NCBI GenBank assembly: GCA_002483145.1
Contig: DLHJ01000014.1
Coordinates: forward strand, 248,001-312,000
Length of the DNA stretch: 64,000 bases
Source of the DNA: Cellvibrio sp. UBA7671
GTDB taxonomy: Bacteria > Pseudomonadota > Gammaproteobacteria > Pseudomonadales > Cellvibrionaceae
Reading direction: 5' to 3'
Numbering within the stretch: position 1 is the first letter of the stretch; each line of letters starts with the position of its first letter. The position numbers and the translations under genes are program-made. Shown one piece after another: positions 10,179-18,774 of the stretch. The notes beneath the pieces were generated by a model. That model was not told the origin of the DNA, did no database searches, and saw nothing but the letters and a program-made list of their open reading frames with translations.

Positions 10179-10846
10179 TGGCAAAATCTATTCGCGCAGT
10201 GATGTTTGATCTGGACGGGACTTTATTGGATACCGCGCCGGATTTTATTGTCGTCGTCAACCAATTACTCGCTGAACAACAACGCCCTGCCCTCGCTGCA
10301 GAAACTATTCGCGCAGGCGTATCAAACGGCTCCAAAGCATTGATCAAACTTGCTTTTGCTATTGACGAGAGCAACGAGCAATTCGAGCCGCTACGCCATC
10401 GACTATTGGAATTGTATCTGGCGCATATCGCGGTCTATACCACTCCATTTCCCGGCATTAATGATTTACTCGATAAATTGGCCGATAACAACATCGCCTG
10501 GGGCATAGCTACCAATAAACCGGCAACCTATACCTTACCCTTAATGGCCGCACTGGACATACACCCTGCGCCGCTCAGTGTGATTTGCCCCGACCATGTA
10601 GCACGCAGCAAACCCGATCCTGAATCTTTATTTCTCGCCAGCAAACAATTGGGCTGCACCCCCGATGAGATAATTTATATCGGCGACCATAAACGCGATA
10701 TCGACTGCGGCAAAGGCGCCGGTAGTATCACTATCGCTGCGGCTTATGGTTATGTAGATGAAGGTGATGATCCGGCAAGCTGGAATGCGGATTACTGCGT
10801 AAACCACGCTAATGAAATTTGGCCAATCATTGAAAAATATTTGTAA
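10178..10846 (+). CDS. mupP: HAD phosphatase, probably N-acetylmuramic acid 6-phosphate phosphatase MupP
   Basis: A 222-residue HAD-superfamily hydrolase with motif I FDLDGTLLDTAPDF, motif II TNK, motif III lysine in RSKPDPE and motif IV GDHKRDID. By sequence alone it could be called phosphoglycolate phosphatase (Gph). In Pseudomonas the gene between ubiG and yciK is MupP, which dephosphorylates MurNAc-6-phosphate in the cell-wall recycling route that bypasses de novo UDP-MurNAc synthesis and underlies fosfomycin tolerance. The conserved place and the CPDHVARSKPDPE block favour MupP. It overlaps ubiG by one base. Confidence 0.78.
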   Translation: MAKSIRAVMFDLDGTLLDTAPDFIVVVNQLLAEQQRPALAAETIRAGVSNGSKALIKLAFAIDESNEQFEPLRHRLLELYLAHIAVYTTPFPGINDLLDKLADNNIAWGIATNKPATYTLPLMAALDIHPAPLSVICPDHVARSKPDPESLFLASKQLGCTPDEIIYIGDHKRDIDCGKGAGSITIAAAYGYVDEGDDPASWNADYCVNHANEIWPIIEKYL

Positions 10847-10869
10847 AACCATTTGTTAAAGGCATAGCC

Positions 10870-11622
10870 ATGCAAACTCCTCACGATTACACCATTAAAT
10901 CTGACGCACTGAGTGGAAAAATTATTCTCGTTACGGGTGCTGGTGCAGGCATTGGCAAAACGGCAGCAATAACGTTTGCTGGGTGTGGCGCGACCGTCAT
11001 TCTCTGCGGGCGCACACTGGCCAAACTGGAACAGGTTTATGATGAGATTGAAGCGGCGGGCCATCCACAGCCCGCCATTTACCCTATTAATTTCGAAAGC
11101 GCCGTTGAAAAAGATTACGACGATATGTGCAACGCACTTGAAGATACGTTTGGGCGATTGGATGGAATCCTGTTTAATGCGGCAGATTTAGGTGAGCGCA
11201 CACCTATCAGTAATTATTCAGTTAGCGCTTGGTTGCGCTGCATGCAAATCAATGTGAATTCACCGTTTATGATGACGCAGGCTTTGCTGCCATTGCTAGA
11301 GCGCTCAGAAAACGCGAGCATTTTATTTACCAGCTCCAGCGTTGCATTTAAAGGCCGTGCATTTTGGGGCGCTTATGCTGCATCCAAAGCGGCGACCGAA
11401 AATTTTATGCAGACGCTACACGACGAACTGGAAGGCGCGACTCGCATTCGAGCCAATAGTATCAACCCCGGCGCGACACGTACTGCTATGCGCGCAGCGG
11501 CTTATCCTGCAGAAGATCCGGAAACGGTAAAATCACCAGAAGCATTAATGTCGTCTTACGTATATTTATTAAGCGATGATTCTGTTGGTGTTAGCGGGCA
11601 GGCATTTCATTATCAACAATAA
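10870..11622 (+). CDS. yciK: YciK-family short-chain dehydrogenase/reductase
   Basis: A 250-residue SDR oxidoreductase. The cofactor loop is TGAGAGIGK, the NADP-type Arg follows in CGRTLAKL, and the catalytic set is Ser in TSSSVAF with YAASKAA (Tyr and Lys). YciK proteins are conserved in Gammaproteobacteria, but their substrate is unknown. It follows the HAD phosphatase by 23 bases, as in Pseudomonas, and is the last gene of the mtaD-ubiG-mupP-yciK unit before a strong terminator. Confidence 0.88.
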   Translation: MQTPHDYTIKSDALSGKIILVTGAGAGIGKTAAITFAGCGATVILCGRTLAKLEQVYDEIEAAGHPQPAIYPINFESAVEKDYDDMCNALEDTFGRLDGILFNAADLGERTPISNYSVSAWLRCMQINVNSPFMMTQALLPLLERSENASILFTSSSVAFKGRAFWGAYAASKAATENFMQTLHDELEGATRIRANSINPGATRTAMRAAAYPAEDPETVKSPEALMSSYVYLLSDDSVGVSGQAFHYQQ

Positions 11623-11660
11623 TTTCATGCTGCCAAATTCACGCAAAAAAATGACGCAAT

Positions 11661-11691
11661 AAAAAAGGAGATCAATGGATCTCCTTTTTTT
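11661..11691. terminator. Bidirectional Rho-independent terminator
   Basis: A perfect 13-bp stem (AAAAAAGGAGATC / GATCTCCTTTTTT, loop AATG). Because the arms begin with A and end with T runs, it can serve both yciK (plus) and the convergent DUF2802 gene (minus). Confidence 0.9.
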
Positions 11692-11713
11692 ACACTCACG
11701 CTTGATGCTATTG

Positions 11714-12100
11714 TTAGTGACTGGATTTTTGCATCATCTCCAATAGCGAGGCTTCCGCGCGCGACAATCCACAGCGCCGCGCTACCTCATCGCAATCCAT
11801 ACCCATCTTAAACATTTGTGCCGCTTGTGAATAAGGCTGGAATTCGTCGTCATTGTAGTAATCAATTTTTTCCGGCTGTTTGGCCGCATTGGCTTGCAAC
11901 CGCTTTTCCATTGCCAGCAAACGCTGCCCCATGCCGACGGAACCACTGCTGGACGCCGCCACTTCACGCATCAATTTTTGAATCAGTTTTTCATTTGCGT
12001 CTGCTTGACGGCGCACGTGCTTCAAACTGAGCACGGCAATCACCAGTGCGATAACACTGACAATTGCAGATGCCGACAAACCTATTTCCAACACTGTCAT
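11714..12100 (-). CDS. DUF2802 membrane-anchored protein at the end of the chemotaxis operon
   Basis: A 128-residue protein with one N-terminal membrane helix (about 8-27), a short coiled-coil-like segment (HVRRQADANEKLIQKL) and a C-terminal helix-turn-helix-like stretch (MFKMGMDCDEVARRCGLSRAEASLLEMM). This matches the DUF2802 family, found after cheW in the flagellar clusters of Pseudomonas and Vibrio relatives. No function is established. It lies 62 bases after cheW and is the last gene before a terminator. Confidence 0.8.
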   Translation of the reverse strand: MTVLEIGLSASAIVSVIALVIAVLSLKHVRRQADANEKLIQKLMREVAASSSGSVGMGQRLLAMEKRLQANAAKQPEKIDYYNDDEFQPYSQAAQMFKMGMDCDEVARRCGLSRAEASLLEMMQKSSH

Positions 12101-12162
12101 GGGAGTTTCTCTGCGTCCGATTCCATCAATGACCGCCAGCTTGCCCTAAGTGGTTTAACAAC

Positions 12163-12648
12163 TCAAACATCTTCCAGTTCTGACCACTCTTCACTGGTCA
12201 GCAGTTTATTTAAATCGATCAGGATTAAGAGTTCGTTGTTTTTGTGGCAAACCCCCTGGATAAATTTAGCGCTTTCCTCATTGCCAACATTGGGAGCCAT
12301 TTCAATTTCTGATTGGCGCAGGTAAACCACTTCGGCCACACTGTCCACCAAAATACCAATCACATGGCGGTCAGTTTCGATAATCACGATACGGGTATTA
12401 TCGGTAATCTCGCCGCTGGATAAATTAAAGCGGTGGCGGGTATCAATCACCGTTACTACATTGCCGCGTAGATTGATAATCCCCAACACATAGGATGGCG
12501 CACCCGGTACCGGGGCTATCTCGGAGTAGCGCAGCACTTCCTGCACTTGCATTACGTTAATACCGTAAGTTTCGCCATCCAGTCGAAAGGTTACCCACTG
12601 CAGTACGGGATCATCACTACTCTTATTCTTTGCTGCATCAGTTGCCAT
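12163..12648 (-). CDS. cheW: Chemotaxis coupling protein CheW
   Basis: A 161-residue CheW-fold adaptor that links chemoreceptors to the CheA kinase in polar arrays. The core begins WVTFRLDGETYGINVMQVQEVL, with VLGIINLRGNVVTVIDTR typical of CheW and RIVIIETDRHVIGILVDSVAEV in the second half. An AGAGGA ribosome site precedes the ATG. It follows parP by 133 bases, and the parC-parP-cheW order is kept in polar-array bacteria. Confidence 0.95.
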   Translation of the reverse strand: MATDAAKNKSSDDPVLQWVTFRLDGETYGINVMQVQEVLRYSEIAPVPGAPSYVLGIINLRGNVVTVIDTRHRFNLSSGEITDNTRIVIIETDRHVIGILVDSVAEVVYLRQSEIEMAPNVGNEESAKFIQGVCHKNNELLILIDLNKLLTSEEWSELEDV

Positions 12649-12781
12649 CGTCTAATTCCTCTATAGCCGCCTCCGGTGGACGGCAAATCACATAAATGTC
12701 GTTATAACTATAGCCGAGGACTTTTCCTATGCCACTTTTGTTTAGTCATTGAGGCCGGCGTTAATAATCAGTTTGGCGCAA

Positions 12782-13792
12782 TCAGGCAGGTACAAAATTT
12801 TTATCCGCATCAACCAGCATTTGACCGATACGGGGGATGTCCAACAACGCGCACATATGATCTTTCACTGTACCAGCAAGCCAAGGGCGATTGCTGCGAT
12901 CACTGCGCCACTTAACATCATCTGGCATCAAGGTGATAGGTTGATTCACCGAATCAACGGCCAACCCCCAAGGCACTCCGTTGATCGACATAACATACTT
13001 TGCGGTTTCCAAAAATCGTGGATCATAACGCTCAGGCATCACAAACTTGGCTGTGTTGACCGTGCGGATTTTACCGGCCGGTGTAGGTTGCAACCCCATA
13101 AACCAATCAGCCTGACCAAATAACGGAGTCAGCTCATCCGTTAGCGGCTGTATTTGCCCTAGCGATATCAGCGGCACCGCAAGCGTCAGCCCTGATACCT
13201 TAAATAAGAGCACATCAAACCGCGACTGTGCCCATTGCGGACGGCCATTCTCCAGCCATTCCAACCCCTCCATTTGAAAATGCGCAACTTGGGAGATTTC
13301 TTCATGCGTAACCGCTGTGATCACCTCTACAGGAACAGCCTCGACAACTGGAGTTTCAATAATCCATTCCTGAATTTCATCAGGATCGCTGACAAATGAG
13401 GTTTTTGTCTCAGTCGAAATCTGCGTAGTTACTGGTGTATCCACTAATAATTGTGTTCGCGCCGATTGCAGCAGCCTTTCAAGTTGACGCTTCTGCTCCA
13501 GTGTTTGAACGGGTTCGGGTTCAGCAAATGAGGCTATAGGTTTGGGAGCAGATTTAGGCGTTGGCTCAGCGCGCAGGTTGGTTTTTTTAAGTTTTTCTTC
13601 CGGATTTTTTTTAGTCGGCAAGGAAACCACACGTGCACCACCGGAGCCGGCAGCAATCGGCATGGGGCGCTCATCCATTGCCGCAAACGCTTGCTCAAGC
13701 ACATCTTCGCCACCCAGCAAATCATCAAAGTAATTACTCAAGCTGTCGTCAGGCGGCTTGATATCATCGCCGGAATCTTTTCGCTTACTCAC
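12782..13792 (-). CDS. parP: ParP-like CheW-domain protein for polar chemotaxis arrays
   Basis: A 336-residue protein with a long, low-complexity Pro/Glu-rich N-terminus (about 1-190) and a C-terminal CheW-like domain (FDVLLFKVSGLTLAVPLISL, then WFMGLQ, KFVMPERY and WGLAVDSV). This is the layout of ParP, which ties ParC to CheA and the receptors and keeps arrays at the pole in Vibrio and Pseudomonas. It starts with a GTG that overlaps the parC stop (GTGA), so translation is coupled. The CheW domain is divergent, as expected for the AIF domain of ParP. Confidence 0.85.
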   Translation of the reverse strand: MSKRKDSGDDIKPPDDSLSNYFDDLLGGEDVLEQAFAAMDERPMPIAAGSGGARVVSLPTKKNPEEKLKKTNLRAEPTPKSAPKPIASFAEPEPVQTLEQKRQLERLLQSARTQLLVDTPVTTQISTETKTSFVSDPDEIQEWIIETPVVEAVPVEVITAVTHEEISQVAHFQMEGLEWLENGRPQWAQSRFDVLLFKVSGLTLAVPLISLGQIQPLTDELTPLFGQADWFMGLQPTPAGKIRTVNTAKFVMPERYDPRFLETAKYVMSINGVPWGLAVDSVNQPITLMPDDVKWRSDRSNRPWLAGTVKDHMCALLDIPRIGQMLVDADKNFVPA

Positions 13793-14625
13793 GACACGAC
13801 ACCCGCCTTATTGGCGATAACCACTGGCGAGGTCTCGATTTTTGCTTCATCCGCACGTATCGCTTTTTCCAACCAATGCCAGAGAGACTGATAAGCCTCG
13901 GCACCGCGGCTGACTGCATCAAATAAATGGGGCGGCACACCCGCTTTACTTGCATCGCGGAAGCGGGTATCGATAGGAATATGGCCAGGCCAGGCCTGTT
14001 CAGGATAAGTATTTCGAATGGTACGCAAGCTCGTGACCGATGCTTGGGTACGGCGGTCAAACATAACGGGAACAATAGTATAGGCCAGGGCTTTCTTGCG
14101 TGAACGCGACATCATCTTAAGTGTGTTGACCATGCGCTCCAACCCTTTGAGCGCAAGGAACTCCGTCTGCACGGGAATCACCAAATACTGGCAAGCCGCC
14201 AATGCATTTACCATCAATACACCCAACAAGGGCGGTGTATCTATCAACACATAATCGTAATCATCGGCGATATGCGCCAACGCCCGGCTTAATACGAGCC
14301 CCATCCCATCCTGCCCTATCGCTTGGCGCTCCAGGGTAGCCAAGGCAGTGGTCGACGGCATTACATGAAGATTGGGATAATCGGTGGCGATGATCAGCTT
14401 GCGGATAGAATCCCGCGAAAGCTCTTTGCGCTCCTGGAACAAGGTGTAGCTGCTGAGGGTTTGGGAGTCAGGATCCTGACGGAAATAGGTCGATAGCGAA
14501 CCATGCGGGTCAATATCCAGCAATAGCACACGTTTCCCTGATGAGGCAATTAGCCCCCCAAGCGACACACTAGTGGTCGTTTTACCCACCCCACCCTTTT
14601 GGTTTGCTATTGCCAGAACACGCAC
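13789..14625 (-). CDS. parC: ParC, ParA-type ATPase for chemotaxis-array placement
   Basis: A 278-residue ParA/MinD-family ATPase with deviant Walker A KGGVGKTTT, DIDPHGS and the Walker B-like VLIDTPPLLG. In Vibrio and Pseudomonas the orthologue recruits and segregates chemotaxis arrays at the cell pole. The name is unrelated to topoisomerase IV ParC. I chose the GTG at 14625 (MRVLAIANQKGG) because GAGGA lies 7 bases upstream and family members begin here; an in-frame GTG at 14652 would add nine residues. A sigma-28-type promoter lies about 240 bases upstream. Confidence 0.9.
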   Translation of the reverse strand: MRVLAIANQKGGVGKTTTSVSLGGLIASSGKRVLLLDIDPHGSLSTYFRQDPDSQTLSSYTLFQERKELSRDSIRKLIIATDYPNLHVMPSTTALATLERQAIGQDGMGLVLSRALAHIADDYDYVLIDTPPLLGVLMVNALAACQYLVIPVQTEFLALKGLERMVNTLKMMSRSRKKALAYTIVPVMFDRRTQASVTSLRTIRNTYPEQAWPGHIPIDTRFRDASKAGVPPHLFDAVSRGAEAYQSLWHWLEKAIRADEAKIETSPVVIANKAGVVS

Positions 14626-14864
14626 GTTTGAATCCTCGCTGGCGTCAAACACCAGACATTTTTTGCCCCTATACCAAGCAAAGCAAGCTCTATGCCCACT
14701 CGCCTAAAATCAGGATTATCAGTTTTATACTTTGCGGGTTATTGTCGCCTTTATCAACACCGCACGGTAATGAAAATCCCTTATCGAACACTTGCAATGG
14801 ACAGGGGCGATTATTTTTCAACCAGCCGGAAGTTAATTATTGCCCAGCCTCAAGGAACGTCAAG

Positions 14865-14891
14865 CTATCGGCATTTAACCGGGAATATTTA
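14865..14891 (-). promoter_or_regulatory. Sigma-28 (FliA) promoter of parC-parP-cheW
   Basis: On the minus strand TAAA (14888-14891) lies exactly 15 bases from GCCGATAG (14865-14872), against the FliA consensus TAAA-N15-GCCGATAA. It lies between the solute-binding-like gene and parC, giving a leader of about 230 nt. The rest of the 339-base gap shows no ORF or terminator that I can support. Confidence 0.75.
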
Positions 14892-14964
14892 GCGAGGATG
14901 TAAAGCGCAATTGCGCGCTTACGACAGGGAAAAGATGCGGCAGGTTTTCAATGGTGGCGACCTA

Positions 14965-15852
14965 TTACTGAGGTGCATCACTGAAACTAAAATTACTTAG
15001 CGGTATCACGCGGCGATTTGCTTGCTTGAGCATGGATTCAGCCCAGGTAAAGTTCTCAAACTGATGAAACAACGCATCAAAACTGCCATCGTCAACCGCT
15101 ATTTTCAACCCAAGTGAAAGCCGCTCGGCAAGTAAAGTATTCGATTTGTTCACGTAAAAATACACTGGGTTTTCATAGCGAAGGAGCAGCTCACGCTCCA
15201 GTGCCAGCCCTTTATCTGCATAAGCGCGCACTTCAGGCAATACCTGATGGATGCCACGGGAGTAATAATCAAACCGGTTGGAGGCAAGCATCTTGAACAA
15301 ATTAAAATAACTTAAGCTTAATACCAGTGGCAGTCCGTTTTCTTCCATAACGGACCGATCAGGCCAATGCGAGCCAATACCACCGCGTAAGCGACGCAAG
15401 TCTTCTATGGACTTAACCTGAGAGAATCGAGCCTGATCATCTGCGCGAATTAAAAATACACGATGGTCACTCAAATTTTTTAACAGACGAATTTTAATGG
15501 GCATTAGCTGCGCTGGTGCATTCCTATTGTAGGGCATCCAGGTGATATCAACTCGGCCCAACTCAATTTCGCGCAGCAGCCGGTTAGTAATTGGCATAAC
15601 CGGAACCAGTTTAATCTGGTACGGCCCATGAGTAGATGCAGTTTTAGCCAGCGCCAGCTCTAACAACTTGCTGAAGTAATAATCGTCGTGATCAGGTGTG
15701 AGTTTGCTTTCGCGCGAAATCACCACCGTCATTAGAGGTTTTACGTCATTAGCGAGAGAACTCACCGGTGCGACCGTCAAATAGAATGCAATAAAAACCA
15801 GCATCAGGCATCTGCAGTGCAAATACATTTTACCCAATGCCAATAGACGCAT
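14965..15852 (-). CDS. Periplasmic solute-binding-protein-like (family 3 type) protein between motD and parC
   Basis: A secreted protein of 295 residues when started at the ATG at 15852, which has GAGG 6 bases upstream; a GTG at 15873 and other ATGs are possible. A long signal peptide (LMLVFIAFYLTVAPVSSLA) precedes a type II periplasmic-binding-like body (TVVISRESKL, YYFSKLLELAL, ELGRVDITWMPYN, IEDLRRLRGGIGSHW, NRFDYYSRGIHQV). Such domains resemble amino-acid-binding proteins but often have sensory or orphan roles. No transporter genes are adjacent. It follows motD by about 60 bases and precedes the FliA promoter of parC, so it may be co-transcribed with motCD. It is not part of the usual Pseudomonas cluster. 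Confidence 0.75.
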   Translation of the reverse strand: MRLLALGKMYLHCRCLMLVFIAFYLTVAPVSSLANDVKPLMTVVISRESKLTPDHDDYYFSKLLELALAKTASTHGPYQIKLVPVMPITNRLLREIELGRVDITWMPYNRNAPAQLMPIKIRLLKNLSDHRVFLIRADDQARFSQVKSIEDLRRLRGGIGSHWPDRSVMEENGLPLVLSLSYFNLFKMLASNRFDYYSRGIHQVLPEVRAYADKGLALERELLLRYENPVYFYVNKSNTLLAERLSLGLKIAVDDGSFDALFHQFENFTWAESMLKQANRRVIPLSNFSFSDAPQ

Positions 15853-15913
15853 GAATGGCCTCATGGAGTTCACACTGAATGCCCCGACTTTTTATCAATA
15901 GTGGGCTAACAGG

Positions 15914-16792
15914 TTAATTTGATACTGACGAATCAGGTACAGCTTGGGGCAATGGTTTAGCAGGTTCAACACTAATCTTGGGGCGATCCATTTTACGTTT
16001 GGCAACCATAATAGTGACTCGGCGATTTTGTGCCCTACCCTGTTCCGTATCATTCGCGGCAACAGGCTGATACTCACCATAACCCACGGCAGACAAACGT
16101 TCAGGAGCAACACCTTTACTCGCCAGATACTTCACAATTGCGCTGGCACGCGCAGTGGAAAGTTCCCAGTTGGTAGGGTATTTCACACTCTTGATGGGAA
16201 TGTTATCGGTAAACCCTTCTACTTGAACCGGGTTTGAATAGCCCTGCAAAATACCCGCAATCTCATCAAATATTTTTTGCGCTTGCTCACTGGTATCTGC
16301 ACTGCCCGATGAAAACAAAATGCTATCCTTCAACTCAATCTGCAACCACAACTCATTGCTGGAGACCTGGATCATTTGATCATTGATTAGCTGCGTAAAT
16401 TTTTCAGTCACCAAATCAGAAATTTGTGTGAGTTCATCACTGGTTTTAATTGGTTCATCCGGCTGCGGAATTTCAACGGTAGATTGGCCGCTAATTGCTG
16501 AGGCCTGCTCCCCACTCACCGGTTCTACTGCTGTTTGCCCCATATCAATAGGTGCAATGATCGCTGTTGATGGCGAGTTAGTGTCTTGCGGCTCAGAATT
16601 TATTTGTGCATCGGTAGGCTGGTTGAATGCTTCAATAAAGGTATCAGATAAGACACGGTATTTACTGTCATTTACTTGGGAAATGGAATACATCACTACA
16701 AAAAAAGCAAACAGCAGGGTAATAAAGTCGGCATAGGAAATCAGCCAACGCTCTTGATTAACATGAACTTCTTGCCGTCTGCGACGCACCAT
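15914..16792 (-). CDS. motD: Flagellar stator protein MotD
   Basis: The MotB-type stator subunit (292 residues) that pairs with MotC. It has one N-terminal membrane helix with the ion-binding aspartate (ISYADFITLLFAFFVVMYSI). After a Ser/Thr/Pro-rich linker comes a C-terminal OmpA-like peptidoglycan-binding domain (VEGFTDNIPI, NWELSTARASAIVKYL, GYGEYQPVAAND, NRRVTI). MotCD is the second stator set of Pseudomonas, used for swarming and high load. The start lies 20 bases after the motC stop. Confidence 0.95.
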   Translation of the reverse strand: MVRRRRQEVHVNQERWLISYADFITLLFAFFVVMYSISQVNDSKYRVLSDTFIEAFNQPTDAQINSEPQDTNSPSTAIIAPIDMGQTAVEPVSGEQASAISGQSTVEIPQPDEPIKTSDELTQISDLVTEKFTQLINDQMIQVSSNELWLQIELKDSILFSSGSADTSEQAQKIFDEIAGILQGYSNPVQVEGFTDNIPIKSVKYPTNWELSTARASAIVKYLASKGVAPERLSAVGYGEYQPVAANDTEQGRAQNRRVTIMVAKRKMDRPKISVEPAKPLPQAVPDSSVSN

Positions 16793-16812
16793 AAAAAATG
16801 ACTACTGTGAAC

Positions 16813-17559
16813 TTAATGAGGATGTAAATACCCGTTTAATTTCATTTCAATCGAACGCGGGTTCTCGCCATCAGCAATAGCGATGATACCTTCGATAATT
16901 AATTCACGGTATTGGGAATTTTCATTTACACACATACGCAATTTGTTAGACATAGGAATGAATACCAAATTAGCAAGCGCCACACCATAAATGGTCGCCA
17001 CAAATGCAATAGCGATTCCAGGCCCAAGAGTGGCAGGATCAGCAAGATTATTCATTACATGAATCAACCCCATTACGGCGCCAATAATTCCGATAGTGGG
17101 CGCGTATCCGCCCATGGATTCATAAAATTTTATTGCATCAAAATCGCGCTGCTCATCCACAATCAAATCTGTTTCCAGGATGCGGCGAATCACTTCTGGC
17201 TCATTGCCATCCACTAATAACTGCAATCCTTTTTTTGCAAACTTATCTTTTTCCCGCTCGGAAATCGCTTCAAGCCCCAAGAGACCATCCTTACGCGCGG
17301 CAGCTGCCCAGCGCACGATATTGGCAACACCTTGTTTAAAGGGAACATAGGGTGGTTTAAAAACCCAACTAATAATTTTTAATGCACGTTTCAAACTATT
17401 TTTGGATGTCTGTAGCATGGCAGCACCCAAGGTGCCACCAAATACAATAAAAGCAGCAGGTCCATTGACTAACGTACCCAAGCCTCCCCCTTCCAAAAAA
17501 TTTCCACCGATAATGGCGGCAAACGCAATAATAACGCCAAGGATGCTGAGTAAATCCAT
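16813..17559 (-). CDS. motC: Flagellar stator protein MotC
   Basis: The MotA/ExbB-type stator subunit (248 residues) with four membrane helices: two near the N-terminus (LSILGVIIAFAAIIGG, AAFIVFGGTLGAAML) and two later (GYAPTIGIIGAVMGLIHVM, GIAIAFVATIYGVALANLVF). The cytoplasmic loop carries charged residues for contact with FliG. The start codon overlaps the cheB stop by one base. Confidence 0.95.
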   Translation of the reverse strand: MDLLSILGVIIAFAAIIGGNFLEGGGLGTLVNGPAAFIVFGGTLGAAMLQTSKNSLKRALKIISWVFKPPYVPFKQGVANIVRWAAAARKDGLLGLEAISEREKDKFAKKGLQLLVDGNEPEVIRRILETDLIVDEQRDFDAIKFYESMGGYAPTIGIIGAVMGLIHVMNNLADPATLGPGIAIAFVATIYGVALANLVFIPMSNKLRMCVNENSQYRELIIEGIIAIADGENPRSIEMKLNGYLHPH

Positions 17560-18689
17560 TACATTACCTCTCGCACCAAACGCGGCCCTATGTCTTTCAG
17601 GCTAAGTACTTTATCTGTCAGTCCAGCACGCGCGACTGCCATGGGCATACCATAAATCACACAACTTGCTTCGTCCTGTGACCAGAGTGCTGAACCAGCC
17701 TCTTTTAATAGACGCGCACCATTGCAACCGTCCGACCCCATTCCCGTCAACACGACTCCCAACACTTTATCACCATAAATATTAGCAGCCGATCCAAAGG
17801 TGATATCCAGCGACGGCTTGTAATTAACACGCTCATCATCCGGCAACACTCGCACAGAACCACCATTGCGTTTATCCAGCATCAATTGTTTTCCACCTGG
17901 CGCCAGCAGCGCCAACCCCGGTTGTAATTGATCGCCATCAACCGCTTCACGAACACGAATGTTGCATTGTTTGTTTAAACGCTCTGCAAATGCTTTGGTA
18001 AAGTTTTCAGGCATATGCTGCACGAGCACTATCGGCAACGGAAAATTTGCTGGCAAGGTAATTAATACTTCTGCCAGGGCGACCGGCCCACCGGTAGATG
18101 CACCAATCACTAATATCTTGGGTTGTTTTTTTAAGCGGTAATTATCAGGACCAGATGCTTTTGCTGATTCATCTTGCTGGGAACTTACGGGGGCACGAGC
18201 AGGTGCAGATGCACCTGGAACCGGTGCGCGCAAATTAGGTGCTATAGGAATCGATGAAGGTTTCGGTTCAGCAACGGGAACTGCACGTGCTGTAACACCA
18301 GCCAGCGTAATTAAACGCTCGTGCAATTTTTTCTTTAGGGATTCTGAGCTGCGCGATACTTCAGCAAAATCCTTGGGAATAAAATCCAATGCACCTGCTG
18401 CCAATGCATCCAAAGTCACTTTCGCTCCCTCATAGGTGAGAGAGCTAAACATTAAAATAGGAACTTTACGATTCGCCATGATGAGCTTGATCGCCGTAAC
18501 ACCATCCATCACCGGCATTTCAAAATCCATGGTGATGATATCAGGCTTAAGCTGCTCTGCTTTCTCTACTGCTTCACGGCCATTACTGGCGATACCAATC
18601 ACTTTTAAATCCGGATGCTCATTAATAATATCTTTCAGGCGATGCTGAAAGAAATTCGAATCATCAACTACCAATACCCGGACAGGCAT
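17559..18689 (-). CDS. cheB: Protein-glutamate methylesterase CheB
   Basis: A 376-residue response regulator that demethylates and deamidates chemoreceptors for adaptation. The receiver domain (VVDDSNFFQHRL, phospho-Asp in ITMDFEMPVMDG, Lys in FIPKDF) is joined by a Pro/Ala-rich linker to the CheB esterase domain. The esterase has the catalytic Ser in GASTGGP, His in QHMPENFTKAFAERL and Asp in LTGMGSDG. It lies between cheA and motC. No CheR gene is present in the window. Confidence 0.96.
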   Translation of the reverse strand: MPVRVLVVDDSNFFQHRLKDIINEHPDLKVIGIASNGREAVEKAEQLKPDIITMDFEMPVMDGVTAIKLIMANRKVPILMFSSLTYEGAKVTLDALAAGALDFIPKDFAEVSRSSESLKKKLHERLITLAGVTARAVPVAEPKPSSIPIAPNLRAPVPGASAPARAPVSSQQDESAKASGPDNYRLKKQPKILVIGASTGGPVALAEVLITLPANFPLPIVLVQHMPENFTKAFAERLNKQCNIRVREAVDGDQLQPGLALLAPGGKQLMLDKRNGGSVRVLPDDERVNYKPSLDITFGSAANIYGDKVLGVVLTGMGSDGCNGARLLKEAGSALWSQDEASCVIYGMPMAVARAGLTDKVLSLKDIGPRLVREVM

Positions 18690-18774
18690 CTAACTCACTC
18701 CGCAGTTGCAACTGCTTTGGAAAATAAAATGGTTGGAGCAACCTTGGGAAAAAGTATTGCCAGCTTAACGACAA

